Positions 16,753-25,636 of a DNA stretch of 64,000 bases are shown here, in pieces (the stretch's first letter is position 1; the number at the start of each line of letters is the position of its first letter). Origin of the DNA: Flavobacteriaceae bacterium (lineage in GTDB: Bacteria > Bacteroidota > Bacteroidia > Flavobacteriales > Flavobacteriaceae); the NCBI GenBank assembly GCA_031277535.1, contig JAITMD010000013.1, forward strand, positions 1 to 64,000, written 5' to 3'. A program made the translations under genes and the position numbers. A model generated the notes under the pieces. The model was given only the letters and a program-made list of their open reading frames with translations. It made no database searches and was not told the DNA's origin.

Positions 16753-16828
16753 AAATGCTAATATTATTATCAAGACCTATTAATAGTCTAATAGTTTTGT
16801 AAGCATAGATTTGGTACTTTTACCAAAT
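16753..16828 (+). promoter_or_regulatory. Upstream region of the restriction gene: shared 13-mer and an 8-bp dyad
   Basis: AAATGCTAATATT at 16753-16765 is identical to 15907-15919, just upstream of the XRE gene. ATTTGGTA-CTTT-TACCAAAT (16809-16828) is a perfect 8-bp dyad ending 27 nt before the restriction gene start. The shared 13-mer may be a common promoter element or regulator site linking XRE and restriction gene expression. Confidence 0.45.
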
Positions 16829-16855
16829 AATAAGATTTAAAGTAATAACATTATA

Positions 16856-19800
16856 ATGACTTATATTGTAACTAAAAATAAGCAAGAGTCTCTTGTTCAA
16901 TTAGAGAGAATTATATCTGCCTTTGAGAAAGAATACTCTATATATAAATCGGACAAGTATAAAGAAGCACAATTGCGTATTGATTTTTTAAATCCATTAT
17001 TAAAAAGTTTTGGATGGGATGTTGATAATGAAAATGGAAAATCACAGTTTTTAAGAGATGTTATTCAGGAGGAAAGTATTGATGTTCAGGATGATAATGT
17101 CATTAGAAAGAAAAATCCTGATTATACATTAAGAATTAATGGAATACGTAAATTTTTTATAGAAGCTAAGAACGTTACTATAAATTTAAAGGAAGATAAA
17201 AAAGCTGCATTTCAAACAAGAAGATATGGTTGGAATGCTAATCTTGGAATCTCTATTGTTACAAATTTTGAAACATTAGTTGTGTATGATTGTAGATATA
17301 AACCTGATAGTAATGAAAGTTCAAGTGTAGCTAGATATAAAGTGTTTAATTATAAAGATTATGTTAAATGCTTTGATGAATTATATGAGTTATTATCACA
17401 CGAATCAATCTCAAATGGTTTTATAGATGATTATTTTTCAAATGTAGCAAAAGAGGTTTCTACTTTTGATGATGATTTTTTAAAACAAATAGAATCATGG
17501 AGAGGAGCTCTTGCTAGAGAAATTATAGCAAACAATAAAAATATTAATAATGAAGAGATTAACCTTCTAATTCAAAGACTACTAAATAGAATAATCTTTC
17601 TAAGAATTTGTGAGGATAGAGAAATAGAAAAGTTCGAAACTTTAAAGAAAATAAAGAGTTATGAAGAGCTAAAAGAATTGTTCTTATACTCTGATAAAAA
17701 ATACAACTCAGGATTATTTAGTTTTATTGAAGATAACTTTGATTTTAAGATTGAGCTGAATTCAGATCTTCTGCTTAATATATTTAGTGAATTATATTAC
17801 CCACAAAGCCCATATGATTTTTCAGTAGTAGATTCTGAAATATTAAGTCACATATATGAAAGATATTTAGGTAGTAAAGTATTTATTGATAAGAATAATC
17901 AAGTAAGTATTATTGAAGAACCAGAAGTAATTGCTTCAAATGGTGTTGTACCCACTCCTAAAATAGTTGTAAAAACTATTTTAAATGAGACTTTGTTACC
18001 TCTTTTTGAAGAAAAGTCTTTAGAAGAAATCTTTGATATAAAAATAGCTGATATTTGCTGTGGTTCAGGGACTTTTTTAATTTCAGCATACGATCTAATT
18101 TTAGAAAAACTTATTAATATATTAAAGTTAGAAACTAATATTAATGAAAAATTTATTTATAAGAGTTCTGATGAAGTTTATCAGTTAACCTTAAATGCAA
18201 AAAATAAGATATTAACATCTTGTCTTTATGGAGTGGATATTAATCCGTATGCAGTAGAAGTAACTAAATTTAGTTTATTTCTTAAAATTTTAGAAGATGA
18301 AAACTATAATACAATTGAAAATTATCTTTCAAAGTATAATAATAGTGTACTGCCAAATTTAGACCATAATATCAAGTGTGGTAATTCACTAGTAGATGAA
18401 AAATATTATGAGTTTAATTCTGGAATATTACAAGATGATGAATTGTTGTTTAAAATAAAACCTTTTTGTTGGAATAAAGAGTTTCCTTTCTTAATTGAAA
18501 CAAAAGGATTTGATGCGATAATTGGAAACCCACCATATGTTAGAATACAGAATATTATTAAATATTCAAGTGAAGAAATACAGTATTATAATTCCAAAAT
18601 GTCGAAGTACAACGTTAGCAATTCTAAAACTTTTGATAAATACTATCTTTTTATTCAACGTGCTATAGAATTACTTAATGATGAAGGAGTATTGGGTTAC
18701 ATTATACCATCTAAATTTTTTACTATTAAAAGTGGAGAGGATTTACGAAGGTATATTATAGAATCAATCTCACTTTACAAAATTATTTATTTTGGTACAT
18801 TTCAAGTATTTCCCAAAAGAAGTACATATACTGTTATTTTAATTTTAGATAAGAAGAAGGCAAAGGAAATTCTATTTAAAAAAGTAAATAGAAGTACCCA
18901 ATTATTATCTAATAATGAATTAAAGTATGATAGTTATGATTTAAAAGATTTTACATTTTCTCCTTGGATGTTTATATCGAAGGAAACTAGAGCTGTTTTT
19001 GATAAAATAAACACTAGTAATGTACAGAAACTTGGAAATATCTCTGATATATCAGTAGGTTTACAAACTAGTAAAGATCCTATATACATATTTACCCCAA
19101 TTTCAGAAACGGATAAAAATTTTGTGTTTAAATATAAGAATGAAAAATTTGAAATTGAGAAATCAATATGTAAACCTTGTATATATAAATTATCCTTTGA
19201 CTCATTTGATTCAATTTCTCATAATGCACAAATAATTTTCCCATATAAAATTATTGATGGTAGAGCTGAAGTATATAGCGAAAGGGAACTTGAAGATAAG
19301 TTTAATTTAGCTTGGAATTACCTAAATCGATTTAAAGACGTATTAAGTAAAAGAAGTGTAAATGGTAAAGATCCAAAATGGTATCAATTTGGAAGATCGC
19401 AAAGTCTTACTAAGTTTCATAGAAAAGATAAGTTGATTTGGCCAGTATTATCGACTAAACCAAATTATGTTTTAGATAATAAAGATATTCAATTTACAGG
19501 AGGTGGAAATGGTCCATATTACTCTTTATTACAAACATCAGAATATTCATTATATTATATAATGGGCCTATTGCAACATCCTATAATAGAAGCTATGATA
19601 AAAGCTTCAACTAGTGAGTTTAGAGGGGATTATTATTCGCATGGGAAACAGTTTATGGAAAATTTACCTATTGCAATTATTGATTTTGAAAAAAAAGAGG
19701 ATAAGGAATTATACCATAGTATTGAGAGTATTGTAAAAGACATTATTCTAAATAATCAAAAAATAGAGACATTGAATATTGCATCAAAAAAGAAATTATT

Positions 19801-19930
19801 AAATGATAAGAACGAGATTTTAAATTCTTTATTATTAGAAAAAGTTAATGAAGTTTATGGTATTACAAATGAGGATATTTCTATTATAGAAAAAGATGAA
19901 ATGTTAACGATTAAAACAAGTGAAGAATAA
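16856..19930 (+). CDS. Type IIG restriction-modification enzyme, Eco57I-like (nuclease plus N6-adenine methylase)
   Basis: A 1024-aa single-chain enzyme. The N-terminal PD-(D/E)XK nuclease has Asp89 (NPDYTL) and Glu103-x-Lys105 (FFIEAKN). The helical linker leads to a gamma-class adenine methylase: SAM motif I ICCGSGTF near 400-407, Asp461 in YGVDINPYA, and catalytic NPPY at 558-561. The C-terminal ~350 residues form a TaqI-like specificity region (GLQTSKDPIYIF, then TGGGNGPYYSL). Length and layout match Eco57I (about 1000 aa), which cuts outside an asymmetric site. It is paired with a separate methylase starting 2 nt after its stop. All catalytic residues appear intact. Confidence 0.88.
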   Translation: MTYIVTKNKQESLVQLERIISAFEKEYSIYKSDKYKEAQLRIDFLNPLLKSFGWDVDNENGKSQFLRDVIQEESIDVQDDNVIRKKNPDYTLRINGIRKFFIEAKNVTINLKEDKKAAFQTRRYGWNANLGISIVTNFETLVVYDCRYKPDSNESSSVARYKVFNYKDYVKCFDELYELLSHESISNGFIDDYFSNVAKEVSTFDDDFLKQIESWRGALAREIIANNKNINNEEINLLIQRLLNRIIFLRICEDREIEKFETLKKIKSYEELKELFLYSDKKYNSGLFSFIEDNFDFKIELNSDLLLNIFSELYYPQSPYDFSVVDSEILSHIYERYLGSKVFIDKNNQVSIIEEPEVIASNGVVPTPKIVVKTILNETLLPLFEEKSLEEIFDIKIADICCGSGTFLISAYDLILEKLINILKLETNINEKFIYKSSDEVYQLTLNAKNKILTSCLYGVDINPYAVEVTKFSLFLKILEDENYNTIENYLSKYNNSVLPNLDHNIKCGNSLVDEKYYEFNSGILQDDELLFKIKPFCWNKEFPFLIETKGFDAIIGNPPYVRIQNIIKYSSEEIQYYNSKMSKYNVSNSKTFDKYYLFIQRAIELLNDEGVLGYIIPSKFFTIKSGEDLRRYIIESISLYKIIYFGTFQVFPKRSTYTVILILDKKKAKEILFKKVNRSTQLLSNNELKYDSYDLKDFTFSPWMFISKETRAVFDKINTSNVQKLGNISDISVGLQTSKDPIYIFTPISETDKNFVFKYKNEKFEIEKSICKPCIYKLSFDSFDSISHNAQIIFPYKIIDGRAEVYSERELEDKFNLAWNYLNRFKDVLSKRSVNGKDPKWYQFGRSQSLTKFHRKDKLIWPVLSTKPNYVLDNKDIQFTGGGNGPYYSLLQTSEYSLYYIMGLLQHPIIEAMIKASTSEFRGDYYSHGKQFMENLPIAIIDFEKKEDKELYHSIESIVKDIILNNQKIETLNIASKKKLLNDKNEILNSLLLEKVNEVYGITNEDISIIEKDEMLTIKTSEE

Positions 19931-19932
19931 AT

Positions 19933-21579
19933 ATGGTAAATGTTGAAAGTATAGATTCAAAAAAACTTAGAGGAGGATATTATACACCTCAACCTATAGC
20001 TGATTTTATATGTAAATGGGCTATTCAGTCTGAGACAAAAAGTGTTTTAGAACCAAGCTGTGGTGATGGTAATTTTGTTGAATCTATAGTCAATACTTTT
20101 AAGAGTTTAAATGTAAAGAACTCAGAAATTAATAAGAGAATAAAGGCTATTGAATTAGTATCAGAAGAAGCGAATAAAGCCAAAGCAAGAGTAAGAGAGC
20201 TTGGTATATCTGAGTGTATTATTGAAAATTCAGATTTTTTTCATTTTTTGTTAGATCATAAAAATGAAGCGTATGATGTAGTGGTTGGTAATCCTCCTTT
20301 TATCAGATATCAAAATTTTCCAGAAGAGCATAGAAATTTAGCTTTTGATATGATGTTTAAAATGGGACTTTCTCCCAATAAATTAATGAATATATGGGCA
20401 TCTTTTTTAGTAGTATCAGCTAGTTTATTAAAAGAGAAAGGAAAGTTAGGTATGGTAATACCAGCAGAGTTGTTTCAAGTGAAGTATGCTGCTGAGACAA
20501 GGGTTTTTTTGTCTAAGTTTTTCTCCAATATAACAATTATAACTTTTAAAAAATTAGTTTTTGAGGATATTCAACAGGAAGTTGTGTTATTGCTTTGTGA
20601 CAAGGATCCTAAAATAAAACAAGGAATAAAAGTTATTGAAGTCGAGGATATTAATGAACTTATTAAAATTGATTGGGATGTTATTAATAAAACTGTCGTT
20701 AAAAGTTTAGATCACTCAAGTGAGAAATGGACAAAATATTTTTTAGATGAAAAAGAAATACAATTATTAAGAAAAATTAAAGTTGACACGAGGGTAGAAC
20801 CAGCTAGTTCTGTCATGGAAGTTCGAGTAGGAATAGTAACTGGGCGTAATGAGTTTTTTATGTTAAATAAAGAACAGATTTCTCAGTGGAAACTTGAAAA
20901 TAGTACTAAAAAAGTAGTTGGGCGTTCAGTGCACCTAAAAGGGGTTATTTATGACGATTCTGATTTTAATGAAAATGTAGATAATGGTTATCCTGTGAAT
21001 ATGTTTCTACCTGAAGAATTAGAAAAAGAAAAATTACCATTAGAAGTAAGAGATTATATTGATTATGGTGAAAAAAATGATTTTCACACTGGATATAAAT
21101 GTAAAATAAGGAAACTGTGGTATATTACTCCTTCTCTATGGAAACCTGATGCTTTTGCTTTAAGGCAAGTAGGAGACTATCCTAAGTTAATAGTAAATAA
21201 TACAGACGCTTCATGCACAGATACTTTACATAGAATCAGAATGAAAAAAGAAGGAATGGCTGATATAATTGCCTTATCTTTTCTTAACTCTTTAACTTTT
21301 GCTTTTACAGAAATCATGGGAAGGAGTTATGGAGGCGGAGTTCTGACGTTTGAACCTTCTGAACTAGAAGAACTACCTTTACCTATTTTGAACAGTATAG
21401 AAGGTATAGACATCAAGAAAGTAGATGAGTTAATACGCATGAGAAAGATAGAAGAAGTTCTTAATATAATTGATCATGAGTTATTGATAGTTCAATTGAA
21501 ACTTAGTCAAGTTGAAGTGAATGCCTTGCGAAATATTTGGCGTAAGTTGTCAAATAGGAGAAATAATCGAAAAAAATAG
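19933..21579 (+). CDS. DNA N6-adenine methyltransferase, M.Eco57I-like
   Basis: A 548-aa enzyme with GGYYTPQPIADFI, SAM motif I (LEPSCGDGNF, residues 39-48) and catalytic motif IV NPPF (120-123, followed by IRYQNFPEEHR). A C-terminal target-recognition region contains GRSYGGGVLTFEPSELEEL. The Eco57I system has the same two-part design, with a ~544-aa separate methylase protecting the strand not modified by the RM fusion. The gene is 2 nt downstream of the type IIG gene and likely translationally coupled. The target site cannot be derived from sequence alone. Confidence 0.88.
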   Translation: MVNVESIDSKKLRGGYYTPQPIADFICKWAIQSETKSVLEPSCGDGNFVESIVNTFKSLNVKNSEINKRIKAIELVSEEANKAKARVRELGISECIIENSDFFHFLLDHKNEAYDVVVGNPPFIRYQNFPEEHRNLAFDMMFKMGLSPNKLMNIWASFLVVSASLLKEKGKLGMVIPAELFQVKYAAETRVFLSKFFSNITIITFKKLVFEDIQQEVVLLLCDKDPKIKQGIKVIEVEDINELIKIDWDVINKTVVKSLDHSSEKWTKYFLDEKEIQLLRKIKVDTRVEPASSVMEVRVGIVTGRNEFFMLNKEQISQWKLENSTKKVVGRSVHLKGVIYDDSDFNENVDNGYPVNMFLPEELEKEKLPLEVRDYIDYGEKNDFHTGYKCKIRKLWYITPSLWKPDAFALRQVGDYPKLIVNNTDASCTDTLHRIRMKKEGMADIIALSFLNSLTFAFTEIMGRSYGGGVLTFEPSELEELPLPILNSIEGIDIKKVDELIRMRKIEEVLNIIDHELLIVQLKLSQVEVNALRNIWRKLSNRRNNRKK

Positions 21580-21611
21580 CTAGTATTATTTTGTAATACT
21601 ATGCCCATTGG

Positions 21612-21644
21612 CAAAGCTTGGCAGATTTATTCTCCCAAGCTTTG
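21612..21644. promoter_or_regulatory. Perfect 10-bp inverted repeat upstream of the excision-type operon
   Basis: CAAAGCTTGG and CCAAGCTTTG are exact reverse complements separated by 13 nt, 53 nt upstream of the HTH gene. CTnDOT RteC binds inverted half-sites upstream of the xis2c promoter, so this is a candidate RteC operator. Alternatively it is the terminator of the methylase gene (TTCTTTTGT follows). Confidence 0.55.
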
Positions 21645-21697
21645 TTCTTTTGTAATGTTAGCTAACAAATTTAATTAACCTATTAAATTCTAACATT

Positions 21698-21994
21698 ATG
21701 AATATAGATCGCACAGAGTTCCTTTTATGGATGGAGCGTATTATGACGCGCTTCGATCATTTGTCAGAACATATAAAAGACCTGCCTATAAAAACTCAAA
21801 CTATAGACGGAGAAGAGCTTTTAGACAGCCAAGATGTAATGGCTCTTTTTAAAATAAGCCCTCGTTCCTTACAACGCTATCGCTCAGATGGTAAACTTCC
21901 TTATTATACAATTAGTGGTAAACTCTACTACAAAAGCTCAGATGTCAATCAGTTTATTAGAGAATGTTTTAAACATCCTGTACGCAAGAAGTAA
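21698..21994 (+). CDS. Excisionase-like helix-turn-helix protein (98 aa), Xis2d type
   Basis: Residues ~40-92 form an excisionase/MerR-like HTH: LDSQDVMALFKISPRSLQRY, then SDGKLPYYTISGKLYYKSSDVNQFI. The N-terminus is helical. It is the first gene of a three-gene rightward unit with a DUF3945 protein and topoisomerase III, the same order as xis2d-orf3-exc of CTnDOT. There the small proteins direct excision and also activate mob and tra operons. A related protein is encoded at 579-833. Assignment to the Xis2d role rests on gene order. Confidence 0.75.
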   Translation: MNIDRTEFLLWMERIMTRFDHLSEHIKDLPIKTQTIDGEELLDSQDVMALFKISPRSLQRYRSDGKLPYYTISGKLYYKSSDVNQFIRECFKHPVRKK

Positions 21995-22001
21995 ATAGCA
22001 G

Positions 22002-22062
22002 CTAAAAGCCAAGCGTAACCTTTAAAGCATACTATTTACTGAACAGGCTTTCTTGGCTTTAG
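22002..22062 (+). promoter_or_regulatory. Intercistronic stem with long loop upstream of the DUF3945 gene
   Basis: CTAAAAGCCAAG and CTTGGCTTTAG pair with one bulged A around a 38-nt loop, followed by TTTTAAGTTTTT. It lies between the HTH gene and the DUF3945 gene and could act as an attenuator or partial terminator. Confidence 0.45.
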
Positions 22063-22095
22063 TTTTAAGTTTTTAATCATTTAAAACTATGTATT

Positions 22096-23409
22096 ATGAG
22101 TACAGAAAACACAGAAAGACAAGTAGAGCATGACGTGCTTCTTGTCAATGATAAAACAAAAAATAAGATTCAAGTAGTAAAGGGGTTAGATAAAGAGGGA
22201 AAACTCGAAACAGTGCCAGCTACTAAAAAAAATCAAAATCAATTTTTAAAAGTTGATCGCAACGGAGATTTCTTTTCCAACTTCTTTTCTAATTTTTTCA
22301 GCCAGCTTAAAAACCCAACTCAGTTTACTTTTTTTAGAGTTCCGGAGCTTTTGACCATAAAAATGGCTAATCAAATGCAAAAGGAACTCAATCAATCAGG
22401 ACCTACTCACGAGCTGTTTTTAAAACACCAAATAACAGAAGTAGGTAACGAGCCAAAGAAAGAAAACAAAGTAGCTGAACCTACAAAAGAAGGGGGGCAG
22501 TATAGTTCCAATAAATTTGATATTAAAGATATTGATTGGGATTCACTATCAAGGCTTGGACTATCAAAAGAAAAGCTTCAAGAAATGGATCTGTTAGAAC
22601 CACTCTTGCAAGGTTATAAAACCAAGGATTTAGTAGCTGTAAATTTAGATTTAGGTTCTGCCGTGTTTTCTTTGGATGCAAGACTGTCTTTGCAAAAAAA
22701 CGAAGAGGGCAAGGTTGTCATGGCACTAGAAGGAGTAAAGAAATACCCTAATCTTAATGTACCACTTTATGGACATGAGTTTTCAAAACAAGACAAGCAC
22801 AACCTTTTAAAAACAGGGAATATGGGTAGGGTAGTAGAGCTTGTCCATCCAACAACAAAGGAAAAGATTCCATCGGTAGTAAGTGTAGATAGGCTAACCA
22901 ATAACCTTGTAGTTACAAGAGTTGAAAAGATGCAACTACCACAAGAGGTAAAAGGAATTGTCTTAAATGAAGAGCAGCTCCAAACTTTAAAAGAGGGTAA
23001 ACCACTACTTGTAGAAGGGATGACTTCGGCTAAAGGAAATCTATTTAATGCTGAGATACAGTTTAACGCAGCTAAAGGGCATATTGAGTTTTTGTTTGAC
23101 AATACCAATAAACAAAGTCAAGCTCAAACACAAAACCAATCTCAACTCTCTGATGATTTAAAAACCTTTAGAGGGAAAGAACTTACTGAAAAACAGCAAA
23201 GCGATTTACTGGAAGGTAAACCAATTTACATCAAAGATCTGTTGGATAAAAGAGGAAATACGTATCAAGGGTATGTAACGTATAACAAAGAAACTAAGCA
23301 AGCAGACTTCTCGTTTCAAAATCCAAATAAACAAGAGCAGTCAAAAGCTCAAACGCAGTCAGAAAAACAAACAGATGAGCCAAAGAAAAGCAAAGGACGT
23401 AAAATGTAA
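22096..23409 (+). CDS. DUF3945/DUF4099-type conjugative element protein
   Basis: A 437-aa hydrophilic protein. The central region (ca. 140-250) reads LSRLGLSKEKLQEMDLLEPL, then GYKTKDLVAV and PLYGHEFSKQDKHNLLKTG, typical of the DUF3945/DUF4099 proteins found just before topoisomerase III in Bacteroidota conjugative elements. Two related segments follow, LNEEQLQTLKEGKPLLVEGM and a second copy beginning LTEKQQSDLLEGKPIYIKDL, so there is an internal duplication of ~80 residues. The C-terminus is Gln/Lys-rich. It probably corresponds to CTnDOT orf3. Biochemical function is not known; a partner of the topoisomerase is likely from conserved adjacency. Confidence 0.8.
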   Translation: MSTENTERQVEHDVLLVNDKTKNKIQVVKGLDKEGKLETVPATKKNQNQFLKVDRNGDFFSNFFSNFFSQLKNPTQFTFFRVPELLTIKMANQMQKELNQSGPTHELFLKHQITEVGNEPKKENKVAEPTKEGGQYSSNKFDIKDIDWDSLSRLGLSKEKLQEMDLLEPLLQGYKTKDLVAVNLDLGSAVFSLDARLSLQKNEEGKVVMALEGVKKYPNLNVPLYGHEFSKQDKHNLLKTGNMGRVVELVHPTTKEKIPSVVSVDRLTNNLVVTRVEKMQLPQEVKGIVLNEEQLQTLKEGKPLLVEGMTSAKGNLFNAEIQFNAAKGHIEFLFDNTNKQSQAQTQNQSQLSDDLKTFRGKELTEKQQSDLLEGKPIYIKDLLDKRGNTYQGYVTYNKETKQADFSFQNPNKQEQSKAQTQSEKQTDEPKKSKGRKM

Positions 23410-23420
23410 AGCTAAAGACT

Positions 23421-25484
23421 ATGATTGTAATTCTTGCAGAAAAACCAAGTGTAGCTAGGGAGATAGCAATGCTTGTTGGAGCCAAAACTAAAAAAGAGGG
23501 TTTTATTGAAGGAAATGGTTACTGTGTTACTTGGGCTATTGGTCACTTAGTATCACTGGCTATGCCTGAGGATTATGGATTTCAGGGTTTTAAAAGAGAG
23601 GCTTTGCCAATTTTACCAAGGTCTTATTTGTTAGTACCAAGAAAAGTCAAAAAAGCAAATAAATACACTCCTGATCCAGGGGCTTTAAAACAGCTTAAAA
23701 TTATTGATAAACTGTTTAAAGTATGCACAGAGATTATTGTAGCCACAGATGCGGGTAGGGAAGGAGAATTTATCGCAAGATATATTTTTCAATACCTAAA
23801 CTGTACTAAACCTTTTAAAAGGTTGTGGATAAGTTCACTAACTGAAAAATCTATTAAAGAAGGCTTACAAAATCTTAGAGAAGGAAGTGAATTCGATGGA
23901 CTTTTTAGAGCAGGTCATAGTCGTAGTAGAGCAGATTGGCTTGTAGGTATAAACGCTTCTCAAGCACTTACTGTTTCAATGAATGATTCAGTGTATTCAC
24001 TCGGTAGAGTACAAACTCCAACACTGAGTCTTATCTGTAAACGGTATTTAGAGAACACGTCCTTTAAAAAGAAACTCTATTATCAATTAGAACTACAACA
24101 CTTAAAAGACGGTATACTATTTAAATCGCTCTCAACTGATAAATGGGAAGATAAACAAAAAGCAGAACAAGCTTTAAAACTCATTGACAAACAAAGTGAG
24201 GTTAAAATACAAAAAGTAGAAACCAAGACAATAAGAGAAGAGTCCCCGCTTCTTTTTGATTTAACCTCACTTCAAAAAAGAGCCAATGAACTCTTTGGAT
24301 TTTCAGCAGAAGAAACCCTCAGTATTGCTCAAAGTTTGTATGAAAAGAAGTTTATCACCTATCCAAGAACTTCAAGTAAGTATATTCCTGATGATTTATG
24401 GGCTGAGGTTCCTAATTTACTAAAGGTGCTTTCAGATGATAGTAGATATAGTAACCTGCTTTTAAAACTAAAGATGGCAAGGCTTAATAAGAAGATAGTT
24501 AATGATGTAAAGGTTACAGATCACCATGGGCTATTAACTACAGATAGACTTCCTTCAGCGATTAACGCTAAAGAAGAGAGTATTTATCATTTGATTGCAC
24601 AACGCGTATGGGAAGCAGTATTTGATCCTTGTGTAAAAACACAAACTGAGATAACCTTAAATGTTTTAGATTATGAGTTTAGTTTTAAGTCTTCTTCAAT
24701 TATGGAGCTTGGATGGAGGGAGGTAAGAAAGGAGTTCTCTACTACTGATGAGGTAGTAATAGATTTACCAGATTTACAACAAGGGGAGAATCTAAAAATA
24801 AAAGAAACCAAAGTTCTTGAAAAATCAACAAAACCTAAACCACTGTATACAGAAAGTACACTTCTTTCTGCTATGGAAAATGCCTCGAAAGAGGTAGAGG
24901 ATAGGTCACTTCAAAGTGTTATTAAAGATATGGGAATTGGGACAGCAGCTACACGAGCTTCTATTATTGAAACGCTTTTAAAAAGGAATTACATCATAAG
25001 AAAAGCCAAGTCACTTGTTCCAACTGAGAAAGGACTCAAAGTATATGAAATAGTCAAAGACAAACTTATTTCAGATGTACTTCTAACAGCTAAATGGGAA
25101 TCTGCTTTTAAAGATATAGAAGAGAATAAAACCAATATGGAAGATTTCCATAGACAGATTGAGGATTATACTTCGGAGATAACAGCAGAGCTTTTAGCTA
25201 TTAAACCAATCACTGAAATGGCTCATTTATCTTGTCCAAAATGTAAAGGGCATACACTTCAATTAAGAGAAAAGGTTGTTAAATGTCTGGATATTGATTG
25301 TAGTTGGGTATTGTTTAGAGCCATTTGTAGAGTTAAACTATCCATTGATGATATCACTGACCTAATACAACAAGGCAAAACCAAACTACTAAAAGGATTA
25401 ATCAGTAAAGCTGAAAAAGAATTCGATGCTTATCTTATCTTAAAAGAAGACTGTACTACTGGATTTGAGTTTAAAAGTAAATAA
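23421..25484 (+). CDS. topB: Type IA DNA topoisomerase (topoisomerase III), Exc-like
   Basis: A 687-aa enzyme with a Toprim domain (VILAEKPSVAREIA at the N-terminus; metal-binding ATDAGREGE at 108-116). The active-site Tyr314 is in FITYPRTSSKY and GIGTAATRASIIETL is conserved. One zinc-ribbon-like Cys set lies near the C-terminus (CPKC and CLDIDC). In CTnDOT the homologous Exc protein is required for element excision in vivo, although its topoisomerase activity is dispensable there. It starts 11 nt after the DUF3945 gene. It is likely an element-borne paralogue of the chromosomal enzyme. Confidence 0.9.
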   Translation: MIVILAEKPSVAREIAMLVGAKTKKEGFIEGNGYCVTWAIGHLVSLAMPEDYGFQGFKREALPILPRSYLLVPRKVKKANKYTPDPGALKQLKIIDKLFKVCTEIIVATDAGREGEFIARYIFQYLNCTKPFKRLWISSLTEKSIKEGLQNLREGSEFDGLFRAGHSRSRADWLVGINASQALTVSMNDSVYSLGRVQTPTLSLICKRYLENTSFKKKLYYQLELQHLKDGILFKSLSTDKWEDKQKAEQALKLIDKQSEVKIQKVETKTIREESPLLFDLTSLQKRANELFGFSAEETLSIAQSLYEKKFITYPRTSSKYIPDDLWAEVPNLLKVLSDDSRYSNLLLKLKMARLNKKIVNDVKVTDHHGLLTTDRLPSAINAKEESIYHLIAQRVWEAVFDPCVKTQTEITLNVLDYEFSFKSSSIMELGWREVRKEFSTTDEVVIDLPDLQQGENLKIKETKVLEKSTKPKPLYTESTLLSAMENASKEVEDRSLQSVIKDMGIGTAATRASIIETLLKRNYIIRKAKSLVPTEKGLKVYEIVKDKLISDVLLTAKWESAFKDIEENKTNMEDFHRQIEDYTSEITAELLAIKPITEMAHLSCPKCKGHTLQLREKVVKCLDIDCSWVLFRAICRVKLSIDDITDLIQQGKTKLLKGLISKAEKEFDAYLILKEDCTTGFEFKSK

Positions 25485-25569
25485 TTATTAGTAAACAAAT
25501 TGAAGAGAAAGCCAAAAGATTATTTTTTTACGTTTTTATAAGACTAATGATTTTTGAGAAGAAATAATT

Positions 25570-25599
25570 AAAACCCCACCTTTTTTAAGATGGGGTTTT
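25570..25599. terminator. Terminator downstream of topB
   Basis: AAAACCCCACCTT-TTTT-AAGATGGGGTTTT, a 13-bp stem with one mismatch, followed by GTTTTTT. It separates the rightward topB gene from the leftward exported protein gene and can work for both. Confidence 0.8.
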
Positions 25600-25636
25600 G
25601 TTTTTTAGCTTTTTAGATAGCTTCTTTATTGTTAAT

